From Mytilisepta virgata (taxonomy: Eukaryota > Mollusca > Bivalvia > Mytilida > Mytilidae): 64,000 nt of DNA. A program made the position numbers and the translations under genes. Shown in pieces: positions 13,301 through 23,305 of this stretch. Every line of letters begins with the position of its first letter. The first letter of the stretch is position 1. The notes beneath the pieces are model-generated. The model had not been told where the DNA came from, searched no databases, and was given only the letters and a program-made list of their open reading frames with translations. Location of the stretch: assembly GCA_028015205.1 (NCBI GenBank), contig CM051521.1, positions 127,170,614 through 127,234,613 on the forward strand, in the 5' to 3' direction.

Positions 13301-14722
13301 TACTGGGATGGTGTTCCCTGCTACGACAAATATTCTGTAATTAATGAAGACGATATTAGTTATTGTGTTGGATGGGAGACTGGACCATGCATGACAGGTG
13401 AAGCTGTTTACAACATAACATCCTCTGCATGGAAGTTTGTATCTGCTGTGGATGTTTGGGGCTTACCGACAACAGGTTTACATTCCACATACACTGGAGG
13501 TGGATATATAGCAGATCTGGGAGTAAATTATGAAATATCAAACCAAATATTAAATGATTTGTATAAATATGTGTGGATTGATAGGAAAACAAGAGCAGTG
13601 TTTACAGAGTTCACACTTTACAATATAAATGAAAATGTATTTGTGTATGTGTCATTGCTATGTGAATTTCCAGAGATTGGAGGTGTGTTGTTAACACCAT
13701 CAATTCAACATTTTAGGCCATATCAACATGTTGGTAGTTTGGGTCTTCTTGTATTTATTTTTGAAATTGTTCTGGTGATTGGCAGTATAATATTCACAGT
13801 AATGATGTCTATTACTATATACCGCCAGAAGATGAAGTTTTTCAAAGAATTGTGGAATGTTTTAGATTTTGTCATAATAATTCTATTTTATATTGGTTTA
13901 ATAATGTATATCGTTAGATTTGTCATGATAGATATAACTATGGAAACGTTTCTCAGAAATAAATATAAATTTGTAAATTTTAGTCACATAGCTACATGGG
14001 ATGAAATGTTTAACATTGTACTTGCTACTTTGATTTTTTTGACAACTTTTCGCTTAATGAGAGTTTTAAATTATAGTTCAAGGGTCACACAGTTGGCAAC
14101 TGTTTTATCTTATGTTGCTAAGGATTTATTTGGTTGTTTTGTTATGTTTTTTATTGTATATTTGGCATTTGTCTTTTTTGGATATCTTGTTTTTGGACGA
14201 TATTTGGATACGTACAAAAATTTACTAGTTTCTGTGACGACCATTACCAATGCAATAATCGGTAAGAATAGTATAGATGATTTATTTTTAATTGCTCCTG
14301 TGATTGGCCAGATATATTACTTCCTTTTTGTTCTGTTTGTTATATGGATATTGATGACAATGTTGTGTGCCACACTTAACATGGGGATAATGGAGGTCAG
14401 ACATAACACATTGGCTCTACCTTCACCTTATGGAATCCTTGACTTGACCTCTAAATTTTGTAACCAGATCATAGCATCTATTCTTATGCTTAATTCGAAA
14501 CAGAATTCTAAGTCCAATTTAGAATTATCTCAAAGTTTCTCAGATGTAGTAAGTCACAAGGTGACTAGGAAGGTTGATCCATCTGATCTTGTTATAGATG
14601 GGTTTTGTCCAACATACATTGAATTAGGAGGTAATGAATTATTTGATGAAAAATCTGAGAAAATGTTTGATTTGGAAGATTCATATAACTATAGAAAGGT
14701 TAAAGACAAAAAGGCAGAATAG
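889..14722 (+). CDS. Gene A: polycystin-1-like protein (GAIN/GPS-PLAT-polycystin channel), 5' partial
   Basis: Ten exons (889-1342, 1851-1990, 3124-3354, 4542-4712, 5508-5668, 6451-7093, 7456-7591, 11606-11859, 12321-12495, 13284-14722) splice at GT/AG sites with matching phases into 1,267 codons without a stop. Order: GAIN end (aa 1-150), GPS (about 185-235), TM1 (about 245-270), PLAT (about 276-395), TM2-TM5 (about 430-615), TM6 (about 670-690), polycystin domain (about 730-930), TM7-TM11 (about 945-1165), cytoplasmic tail. This is the 11-TM topology of polycystin-1/REJ proteins, which act in cilia and plasma membrane, often paired with a PKD2-type subunit; a sensory or gamete role here is inference. 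The REJ part expected upstream lies before base 1. The paralogue is gene B, convergent with it. No start codon is visible; the upstream AUG at 829 is in intron sequence. Confidence 0.9.
1851..1990 (+). CDS. Gene A exon 2: tetrabasic site and first half of GPS
   Basis: 140 nt, identical in length to its gene B counterpart. It encodes four arginines followed by serine at 1874-1888, a furin-type motif, then GCRVWD...KWDKTSC, the first two cysteines and both tryptophans of a GPS. Donor aag/gtatgt. Confidence 0.88.
2667..2820. repeat. 36-bp tandem repeat, about 4 copies (gene A intron)
   Basis: Unit contains caatattttggtcatatctg, with a first period of 35 and then 36. Because 36 is a multiple of 3 it makes a spurious periodic open frame. 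Confidence 0.9.
3124..3354 (+). CDS. Gene A exon 3: second half of GPS and TM1
   Basis: Acceptor attacag before 3124; 231 nt, phase 0 at both ends. Encodes CVCTNPPGNSF, then FYVPPN (the VPP element seen in polycystin GPS regions), followed by a hydrophobic stretch rich in Ile (TM1) and a basic stop-transfer end. Confidence 0.88.
3676..4010. repeat. 112/113-bp tandem repeat, 3 copies (gene A intron)
   Basis: Each unit begins atgaaatgatgggataagg and contains caacaatactttggcaacag. The copies are more than 90% alike by eye. Confidence 0.9.
4542..4712 (+). CDS. Gene A exon 4: PLAT domain, first part
   Basis: Acceptor ttccag; 171 nt, phase 0. Encodes WAISYLVDN...YLYMVMVYTGLNRKAGTKSN, the typical start of a PLAT/LH2 beta-sandwich placed just inside TM1 in polycystin-1 proteins. 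Confidence 0.88.
4791..4860. repeat. 34-bp direct repeat, 2 copies
   Basis: Two adjacent copies of a unit with ctgccaggc and taactggttct in the gene A intron after the first PLAT exon. Confidence 0.75.
5508..5668 (+). CDS. Gene A exon 5: PLAT domain, middle
   Basis: Acceptor tttgtag; 161 nt as in gene B. Encodes IWHDNSG...SWFLNKVILEDIQTGE, the PLAT signature (aromatic plus hydrophobic beta strand). Ends in phase 2. Confidence 0.9.
6451..7093 (+). CDS. Gene A exon 6: PLAT end, TM2-TM4 and start of TM5
   Basis: 643 nt. Begins YLFLCNEWLSLD, the final PLAT strand, then FSRVQRLACCLTVLFLTM, a hallmark of polycystin-1 TM2. Two further hydrophobic spans follow, then MEWGKSKSEEWLLCF and VDPIK at the donor aag/gtatgg. 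Confidence 0.92.
7456..7591 (+). CDS. Gene A exon 7: TM5 end and cytoplasmic linker
   Basis: 136 nt. IILATLFAYL completes TM5; a charged linker follows. It ends in phase 1 at g/gtgagt. Its last 20-30 nt and its donor are the start of the 75-bp minisatellite in the next intron, so the true donor is the first of 19 near-identical copies. Confidence 0.85.
7571..8991 (+). repeat. 75-bp minisatellite, 19 copies, made from exon 7's 5' splice junction
   Basis: Exact 75-bp period. Each unit holds cacctgttacattctgtatc (the last coding bases of exon 7) followed by g/gtgagttttaaac or g/gttag. The first copy is the real junction (donor at 7592). Thirteen copies keep GTGAGT; six (copy 2 and the last five) have GTTAGT. 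In the exon frame each unit soon meets a stop (TAA or TAG). Confidence 0.95.
9044..9495. mobile_element. MITE with TACTGTAAA ends
   Basis: Left end tactgtaaattcggaat and right end tttccatttttacagta are imperfect inverted repeats; the similarity continues about 50 bp inward (ttattattgcg on both arms). About 450 bp, noncoding. Confidence 0.6.
9746..11371. mobile_element. Element with 166-bp tandem core (about 7.5 copies)
   Basis: Begins with a short palindrome (agctcacctggccc / gggccaagtgagct) and cgtccgtcgtccgtcg, then units of about 166 bp that start gacttcttttagagaacc and include tgctgaccaagtgttgtta and ccaagatggcc. The far end carries caggtgagcg, inverse of the start. Similar to non-autonomous bivalve elements with about 160-bp core repeats; the exact class is inference. 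Confidence 0.7.
11606..11859 (+). CDS. Gene A exon 8: linker and TM6
   Basis: Acceptor tttttttttcag; 254 nt as in gene B. A basic stretch (KLKIKRKQILKAE) leads into the hydrophobic TM6 and ISFSNRDTQW, the start of the extracellular polycystin loop. Donor agt/gtaagt. Confidence 0.9.
11860..13283. other. Introns 8 and 9 of gene A
   Basis: 11860-12320 and 12496-13283. No feature recognised; short open frames here have no counterpart in gene B. Confidence 0.55.
12321..12495 (+). CDS. Gene A exon 9: polycystin domain, first part
   Basis: 175 nt as in gene B. Encodes PFIFPKKS and VGPLRLRQVRAIE; the R-x-RQ-x-R motif is conserved in the TM6-TM7 loop of polycystins. Donor a/gtaagt, phase 1. Confidence 0.9.
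13284..14722 (+). CDS. Gene A last exon: polycystin domain, TM7-TM11, C-tail, stop
   Basis: Acceptor ccttatag; 1,439 nt to TAG at 14720-14722. Contains CYDKYSVINEDD, the TGLHSTYTGGGY loop, WIDRKTRAVFTEFTLYN, five membrane spans, S4-like TFRLMRVLNYSSR, and the pore segment NAIIGKNSID before the last span. The tail has no clear EF hand or coiled coil. Confidence 0.93.
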
Positions 14723-14822
14723 ATATGTATAGTTTGATGAAAACCCACGCTAAGAAATTGTGTTACTCTGTTAGAAACTCTGCAACTTTTTAGAAAAAAA
14801 CACTTATTATCATTTGGAAGAC

Positions 14823-14828
14823 ATTAAA
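14823..14828 (+). promoter_or_regulatory. Candidate polyadenylation signal of gene A (ATTAAA)
   Basis: ATTAAA about 100 bases after the stop codon. It is a common variant signal, but no transcript evidence is available. Confidence 0.35.
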
Positions 14829-15041
14829 GTAAAATTTTAAGATAATACAATAGAATTCTTTGAACTCTGACACTAACAGGTAACAAAATGTACTTCCAGG
14901 AAAGTAAGGGAGGAATTGTGATAAATATATTCCTCTCTATGTTAGATATCACAATTATATTGTGACAATTATTGGGAGCAGAAAATTAACCATACTATAA
15001 ACATGGTTAGTTATGGCTAAATAATTACAAAGTAGTAGATT

Positions 15042-16265
15042 CACGGTGTAGAATGGTAACGGACTTACCGGGTTTTTTTTTGGCGTTTCCGCACTTATCG
15101 GGTTCGGCAACGGACTTATCGTGCTTTGTTTCCAGACATTGTGTCACAAAAATGAACCAAATAGACGAAAAGAAGTCGTAAGTGTTTATTTTTATATGAT
15201 CACGGAAGGCACCGATGATCTAAGTTTGCGAAATTTTTCATTTTACTTCGGTACAACTCATGGTTTTTTCAAAGAGCTCCACACTAAACAGGACAACCGG
15301 CCGAACACTGTTACTAATGGTGTGGTTTCCGTTCAAATACGCAGTATATTAGAATGTGGACTCTTTGGGATCCTTAATTTCATGCAAAATACATATTAGA
15401 ACCACTTGTGTGCATTTAAAGACTAAAAATATCACATATCAAAGCTTTTTCAAAATTCTTTGGCAGCGGACTAATCGGGTTTCCAAAAAACAACGTGTTT
15501 TTTGGCACTGAACTGTTGGGGTTTATTGAGCACAGGACTTATCGTGTTTTTTATTGTCTTACCAGGGTAAAAAGCAAAAATTTAGAATAGCCTTCCTAGA
15601 CGTCATAATTGTTTGGACTAGAATGCTACCTGCTATGAGGACGAGATACTGATAGAATCCCACACATTTGTTTGTGGATTAATAAAGTATATTATTGTGT
15701 GATTAATACATAAAGAAAGAAGTGTTGAACAACACAGGAGGAGTAAACAGATAGACTGACTTAGAAGATATGAGTATTCTTATTCATTTTTGCATAAAAA
15801 TTCCGATGCCAATAACACAAAAAGTCCGGTGCCAAAAATTTTTCAAATTAACCATCATTTAAGACCTTAATAGTGCATGAAACAGTTCCGAAAGGGAAAA
15901 TGTCTACATTTAATGAATAATCACCTAAAATTTACTTGGAAAAGAAAACAGCATGCTTACAATTGGACATTTTTTCATGAAAAATTTTTGTTTCCAAGTT
16001 CAGGTACCACGTTGGTGGAAACAATTTGAAATAAATCGTATCTTCCCATGAATATATGATTAGATATCCAACAAAATAAATAATTTCCCCATTCCGTGAC
16101 ATTAAGCTGATTTAGAAATGTCTATGCTGCTTGAATACAAGTTGAAAGAAATAACTACCTACGCCAAATGTTGTCATCTAAAAACGTGATAAGTCCATTG
16201 CTGAACCCGATAAGTGCGGAAACGCCGAAAAAAACCCGATAAGTCCGTTACCATTCTACACCGTG
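15042..16265. mobile_element. 1,224-bp inverted-repeat element with AGATT target duplication
   Basis: Ends CACGGTGTAGAATGGTAACG and its inverse; arms of about 85 bp (left 15042-15125, right 16183-16265). AGATT directly flanks both ends (15037-15041 and 16266-16270). Motifs such as ggacttatcg recur inside near both ends. The 92-codon frame at 15121-15399 shows no known domain, so it is probably non-autonomous. Confidence 0.85.
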
Positions 16266-16270
16266 AGATT

Positions 16271-18270
16271 TTAATCTGTTTTGTTCATTCATGAAGCATC
16301 AGGTATATGCAATAATTAATAACTGAAAATTATATATTCATGTTACTATAAATGGTATTGCAATTTGTGCTTGAATTGTTTTTTAAATGATATGTGAATG
16401 GACACAATTTTTTATGAAAAATTTTTTTGTGTTATTAATGTAATAACATTTTTATGATTGGAATATGATCTTACTAAGTTATCAACTCCTAAAATAACCT
16501 TAAATTGTTATATTTTTTATCTAATAGTTAAAATAAACTTTTTATCAACAATTACAATGAGTTCTTGTTCTAACAATTAAATTATGACTAAAATTAATTA
16601 TTGGAATAGGCAAAGCTGTAGCAAAATTTATGGGACAGAGACAAAAAAATAATCTGTGGGTTTATTGTACCCACAGTGGTTCTATTGCTACATTGTGCTA
16701 TTGTTCATTTCTCAGGTAGTTGTAATCAAATACCAGAAAGCTTACACTTTACATCACTGCCACGAGCATTGACATGAACAATGCTAATAACAGTAAACAG
16801 TTACAAGTACCTGTCACACATGCTGAAATGGATAATCATTAAACCAAAAGAGTTACTAGGAAAGCAGTCACTATTTGTCCATCAAAAGCATAAAACTTAG
16901 TAACATAATCATTCATTAAACTGCAGGAAGTCATAAATGGTCATAAAAACGGATACACCACCCGCCAAGCCTCTACTAGTGGATATAATCAGGGATCATA
17001 TAATACTAACATACTTCATATACAGTTCCCGATATAACCAATTAGAATGTTAGCAGGAATATTGATATATTACATAATGGTAAAGGCAATCTTGATCTTC
17101 CTAAAAATTAAAGCCTTTATCTCAAAGGTTCAGATGCTAATTGCATTATATTTGAGTATCAAATTGTTTAGTTTAACACATCCATTAATAAGGAAAACAA
17201 AATATCAAGATAACATGTTGCTAATTGATTACATAGGAGAATCTTGTTTTCGAACTACTTAAATCACGATGTTTTTTTACTAATATGAGTTTCATGGTTC
17301 ACAATCGTACAGTCAAGTAAACATAGCTTTAATTTTTAAATTTGATGTGTGACCAAACATTCCCCTATCCTGATCCTCTGGTTTGATGTGTGACCAAACA
17401 TTCCCCTATCCTGATCCTCTGGTTTGATGTGTGACCAAACATTCCCCTATCCTGATCCTCTGGTGTGTTGAAACAAACCAGCAGCATTTATTACAAATCG
17501 GTCACAAGCAAGAACAATAACTAGAGGCCCCCACTCACCTTGAAATCATTTGCAGACTTAAAGCAAAATAAATTGTTTGACTTTGTCAATGTCAACAATA
17601 ACTATAAAAACCAGGAGTGAAAATTTCAAATTTCTAATTATTTTTCGCATTTCCAGGGGAAACATTTTTCTTTGTGTTTCCAGGGGAAACATTTTGTTAA
17701 TGTTTCCCGGGGAAATAAATTGACGAGAACTTTAATCAGCTGCTATTAAGCTGGAACGCTACGGTAGCAAACAAGCAAAAATAATACTACCTGAACCGAC
17801 AACAAATACTGCTATAATGGTTAATGGCTGATAAATTCTCGATGCAATATCTCTCCTGCGCTCATGTCTAAAAAGTGAGTAATCATGTTAGATTACCTCA
17901 AGAATAAATACACCATAACAATCTACAGATAGAAATTGCGTATTTTTTTCACAAATTCAAATCAATTTGTTGAGATTTGCATTAAATTTTGGAAACATTG
18001 CCAAGTTAACGACACGTTGAACAACAATATACACACAAAAATGTTAATTATCTGCAAAAGAATACCAAGGCAATCATCTTTAAATAAAGATTATTATTTT
18101 TTAGTATGATGTCGATACTTATTGCAAGGACCTGGAAATAAGATAACTAAAAAATGGCGAGCGGAAGTATGTCCAATTTCTGACATGCGCAGTCCAGGCA
18201 CGGCACTGCTCGATATAGGATTTATATGGATTCTGTTACATGTTGCTCATCCCGTTAGTTTATTAATCCC
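16271..18270. other. Intergenic stretch between the convergent genes
   Basis: AT-rich, no gene recognised. It holds a 41-bp triple repeat (listed) and three short copies of an aggggaaac motif near 17650-17715. Confidence 0.55.
17341..17463. repeat. 41-bp tandem repeat, 3 copies
   Basis: Unit contains tttgatgtgtgaccaaacat; the copies are practically identical, which implies recent expansion. Confidence 0.92.
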
Positions 18271-18305
18271 AGCAAGGACGTATAACTAACAATATACGTC
18301 CTTGC
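18271..18305. repeat. Short perfect hairpin
   Basis: agcaaggacgtat and atacgtccttgct form a 13-bp stem with a 9-base loop. Confidence 0.7.
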
Positions 18306-18494
18306 TTATTGAAGACGATCACGAATCATATTACTCTAATGATGTTCTAAATTATGTATTACAAGTTATTAATTTTACATATCCAACTATAGAAGTCATC
18401 ACGTGACTTTCGTGACGTCACAAATCACCTATATCATACCCAAGTGAATTGTATAGAAATACACTTGGGCGATCATGAATCGATAAAATAAACT

Positions 18495-19445
18495 ACTTTT
18501 AGTTCGTGCTGGAAAAATTTTGGTGCTATGTAGTACTTCCTCATATATTTAGAAAAATATTTTTGTTATTTGGAAACGTTTAAATTTTTGTCTTATCCCT
18601 TCCAAATGCTTTTGAAAATTTTGTCTTATTTTCCCGTTAAGTCCATATTGTTAAATCATCTAACTGCGATAAATTGGCTTTTTTGTCGTTTTTAACATAA
18701 AATTGCAATTTAACCAAAACTGATGGAAAAATTTTGGTGCTATGTGCTAATTAATACATTTATAAATTTTTGAAATATCGTAAATGCAATAGTTTAATTT
18801 TTTATTATATCCCTTCCAAATTGATTTGAAAATTAGATATCATCGGAAAATCTTTTATTATTTTTCAAGATGGCGACGATAACCGGAAATGGCACTAGGC
18901 GCGAAAATACAAACATTTAATGATTTTCAATTTCATATTTGCATCGAAACAAATGTTATGTTTGAAATATAAAGTATATATATATATAAAAATAGCTGAC
19001 ATAACTTATTAATAATTATATAGTTTCCAATTGCACTGCATATTAACTTATCCTCGCCAAGGGCGATATAGATTATGAAAAAAAATCGCACCTTTGCCAG
19101 TATTAATGAAAACTAACACAGATGATGGATCATTTCATTTCTTTTCAATCGAGGATTTTATTATATAATGTTTGTGTGATAAAGTTATAATAAAAAGGGG
19201 GATATGCATACTCTAGATACTGATATATTACTAGAGACATATTGTTTTATGTCTCGGATGTTACTAATAAAGTATATCCTTTGGTCTTCATATATCATAT
19301 GTTTGAGTAAAACCTTCATAACTTTTCGAAATATCGTAATTGCAATAGTTTACATTTTGATTATGTCCCTTCCAAATTGATTTGAAAATTAGCTATTTTG
19401 AAATGTGTTATTTTTTACTATTATTATTCAAGATGGCGCCCATCC
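18495..19445. repeat. Diverged three-copy dispersed repeat
   Basis: Blocks near 18500, 18720 and 19330 share ttttggtgctatgt or aatatcgtaa, then cccttccaaat and gatttgaaaatta; two also carry caagatggcg. AT-rich and noncoding. Confidence 0.55.
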
Positions 19446-20640
19446 TAATCAGCTTCTACCTTGCCATAACAAAGTAAATATATATACGAGTAAATAGAAT
19501 TACTCATATAATATGTCAAATGTTAAATATATAAATACCAAAAAGATTTATTATTAATTAAAATAAATTAAAATGTTATACTTATCTGACATTTGAAATT
19601 ATATTTCATCACTGCATTCTTTGTGATCCCCCCTTAAACACACACACACCTCTATATTAAAATATTGCATTAATTATCAAAAAATGTGGCGTTAAAAATG
19701 AAATCACGCTGTTTTTGGTCAGCAAACGGTTTACCTGTATACATACAATGTACCTGTGTACCTTAATTAACGGTTGGAACAATAAACATCCGGACAATCA
19801 AGGTACAATATACATGTCAAATCGTTCATTAGTTATAATTACCTGAAACACACAGCATGTTAATTGCGCATAATAAATTTCTTTAGATAAAACTCAAATA
19901 AATTTTACCAAAAAAAAAAAATCGCTTTTCTCGCGGCTTAAAAAATAAAAAAAAACTTGCACCATTACCCTTTATCACGTGTAATTATGTACTTTTGACA
20001 GTTTGTATAAATTGGTGATGAATTTCATATTATTAATTATTGTCACAATTTCATATATTGAAATTATAATCCATGTGAAATGTTACTACATATTTCAAAT
20101 AAAAAGTTTTTTAAAGTGAAGACGTGGAGAACGTGCTATAATCAATACAGAGTTATCGAAGTACGATGAATGCCTGGCATGAACGGGACCAGTAGATTCC
20201 CGATATTGGGTAACCAGTTAATAAGTCTAAACAGAGTTACCTAACATAATTATGACCGATATAGCTGCATATGTCTTCAGTATCAATTGTTGTAAATTTT
20301 AAAGCCCGTTTTGAAGCTTGCTTTTCGCCTATCATATTAACATGTGTTATATTATTACTTATTATTCCCCCGCTTCGAAGGCAGGGCACTGGTTGACTTC
20401 CTAAATGGTTGCAGAATGCATGTGGCACAACTAATCCATATTTGGTGAGAAGCATGATAAGGATGAGTTGTAAGGTTTTACAAAGTGTTGTTCCTTTTGT
20501 GCCGATGGAAAATACAATATGGATGACAGGGTCTGACTTTCTTAAAATTGAACCTGATATAAATTATATTAAATAGATAGATATCAAACTCGGCGTCACA
20601 CCCATAAGATCCGAATAATTTTTTGTCCTTTAGTGCCGTC
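19446..20640. other. Intergenic stretch, nothing recognised
   Basis: AT-rich. It contains short homopolymer runs and a brief CA run near 19637, but no open frame with recognisable similarity. Confidence 0.5.
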
Positions 20641-20643
20641 CTG

Positions 20644-20942
20644 AAATATTGTTATAATAGTGTACCTCCTCGGTCAAATAGAAAGAAACACTGTTATAAC
20701 AGTGTACCTCCACAGTCAAATAGAAAGAAACACTGTTATAATAGTGTACCTCCTCAGTCAAATAGAAAGAAATACTGTTATAATAGTGTACCTCCTCAGT
20801 CAAATAGAAAGAAACACTGTTATAATAGTGTACCTCCTCATTCAAATAGAAAGAAACACTGTTATAATAGTGTACCTCCTCAGTCAAATAGAAAGAAACA
20901 CTGTTATAATAGTGTACCTTCTCAGTCAAATAGAAAGAAATA
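20644..20942. repeat. 42-bp tandem repeat, 7 copies, open in several frames
   Basis: Unit contains acactgttataatagtgtac (a small palindrome) and caaatagaaagaaa. The period is 14 codons, so frames on both strands stay open across the array; this is not evidence of a gene. Confidence 0.93.
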
Positions 20943-21060
20943 AAATACAAATAGTATATATATACTACTTTATTATTTCATAAAGTCAATTACATAATGT
21001 GATGGACATTGCTTTCTTTAAACAATATCAGCAATTGTATAGTAGAGTCAAGTCGTTTTC

Positions 21061-21605
21061 AATAAGCTGCATTGATTGATATTGTAAATATAAGATAAAA
21101 ATGGCATAACATAAATAAATAGAATTGAAAGAAAATAAAGAACCTGCAGTGAAACAAAATTAGGACCTAAGAGGGCTGATCCTGTATCGCTCACCTGGCA
21201 GAAACAAGAATTGCCCATGGCGGCCATGTTTGTCGCACGATCTGGACAAAAAGAGAAAACTTTATAAAAAAAACCTCCCTCATATGCTTCTTGTCTAGTT
21301 TCGTTTCATTCGGCCAAGCGGTTTCAAGGAATAAGATTTCTTTATATCAGCCTACCAGAAACAAGAATATATTGCCCATAGCAGCCATGCTTGTCCAATC
21401 AGGATGAAAATATTAGATTTGCATAAAAGACTTCCAATAGATGCTTCCCGTCAAGTTTGACTGACAGTTTTGACCAAGTAGTTTCAGAATTTTTTTTATC
21501 AACAATGAGAAACAAGAATTGCCCATGACGGCCATGTTTGTTGCCCGATTGGGGCAAAATGAGAAAAATTTGTAAAGAACCTCCTATAGATGTTTCCTGT
21601 CAATG
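21061..21605. repeat. Duplicated 545-bp block, copy 1
   Basis: Starts aataagctgcattgattg; the same block recurs at 21856-22400. Inside are tandem units with agaaacaagaattgcccatg and ggccatg, plus cgctcacctgg, the inverse of the end of the element at 9746-11371. Confidence 0.85.
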
Positions 21606-21855
21606 TTTCATTTCATTTGACCAAGTAATGTCAGAGGAGAAGATTGTTTTATATCAGCCAAACGACATTGGCCATGTAACTTCAGAAGAGAAGATTGTTC
21701 TATATCAGCCAATCCAAAAAAAAAAGAAAGAAAAAATGCCCATAGCATCCATATTCGTAGTCCAATCGGGACACAATGATGAAATTTTATAAAGGACCTC
21801 ACATATATGCTTCTTTTCAAGTTTCGTTCAATTTGGCCAAGCAGTTCCAGAGAGA

Positions 21856-22400
21856 AATAAGCTGCATTGATTGATATTGTAAATATAAGATAAAAATGGC
21901 ATAACATAAAAAAATAGAATTGAAAGAAAATAAAGAACCTGCAGTGAAACAAAATTAGGACCTAAGAGGGCTGATCCTGTATCGCTCACCTGGCAGAAAC
22001 AAGAATTGCCCATGGCGGCCATGTTTGTCGCACGATCTGGACAAAAAGAGAAAACTTTATAAAAAACCTCCCACATATGCTTCTTGTCAAGTTTCGTTTC
22101 ATTCAGCCAAGCGGTTTCAAGGAATAAGATTTCTTTATATCAGCCTACCAGAAACAAGAATATATTGCCCATGGCAGCCATGCTTGTCCAATCAGGATGA
22201 AAATATTAGATTTGCATAAAAGACTTCCAATAGATGCTTTCTGGCAAGTTTGGCTGACAGTTTTGGCCAAGTAGTTTCAGAATTTTTTTGATCAACAAAT
22301 GAGAAACAAGAATTGCCCATGACGGCCATGTTGTTGCCCGATCGGGACGAAATGAGAATTTGTAAAAAACCTCCCATATATGCTTCCTGTCAAGTTTTGT
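21856..22400. repeat. Duplicated 545-bp block, copy 2
   Basis: Second copy, 795 bp downstream of the first in the same orientation, with few differences. Between the copies lies more of the same unit type (21606-21855). Confidence 0.85.
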
Positions 22401-22729
22401 GGTTGCAAAGACTGGGCGACAAAGAATTCTCTCTGTCTTGTACGATATCTACATAATTTCAAAATTATTAATTCTACATATTATTTGTCATGTCATTATA
22501 CACTTTTTGGAGACTTGAAGTAAAATTAAACTAGACATCTCCGTACGCCCACATGCTGCATTCCCTTGTTTCAAATACTGCAGTATTTTTACAATCGTAT
22601 TTTTATTATAAATGTTACTGATATCAACTTTCAATCCGGGTTGTTTTTATCTACTGTTTCCCCCGAGAAAAGGCATTGGTCTATTTATAATTGTAGGCAC
22701 ACAGTTTTGGAGATCAAAATTCTAAAACC

Positions 22730-23140
22730 TTATTTAAAAGGAGTTTAGAATACACTATATTAAAAATTTGACACCGTGTGTCCCAAGTTTTAAAAGTGAA
22801 ATTCTAAAACTTTATTGCCAATCTACATACAGTGTAATATTGTATAGAAATAAAATTCACAAAGGGAAAATATGAAAGAGGAGTTTAGGTTACAAGCGTA
22901 ACTTTTTTTCAAAATTCGATCCATGTGGGCAATAACATTTGAGATCAAAATATACCTTATTGCGCATCTATAGGCAGTGTGTGACAATACGGTTGAGAAA
23001 TAATAATGCATACAGTAAAAAAATGAAAGAGGGTCTATAGATAAGTTTTGAAAATCAGAATTCTAAAACCTTAGTTTGCATCGTATTACAGTGTATGATC
23101 TTGTAGAAATAACGAGAAGGATAGGTCACAAGGAAAGTGT
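22730..23140. repeat. Three diverged repeat units
   Basis: Segments with gaaattctaaaac or cagaattctaaaacctta, followed by acagtgtaatattgt or cagtgtatgatcttgt, recur about every 150 bp. Confidence 0.5.
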
Positions 23141-23305
23141 GATTGATATTTCGGTAAAAATATCTTCGAAAATGCACGAAAAAAATATTCAGTGCGAATT
23201 GATTCTAATTCTGAGGCTGAGAGCATTTCTGACACTTCTATGCTATGATTTTTTGAAAGATTTCAGATAGACAGGTTGAGCGATTGCAGGCTTCTGATAT
23301 TTTAA

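Noticed and set aside
15121..15399. Transposase of the inverted-repeat element
   Set aside because: 92 codons only, no catalytic motif visible; the element is probably non-autonomous.
20623..20983. Three overlapping frames of about 106 codons
   Set aside because: They are simple translations of the 42-bp repeat in several frames on both strands.
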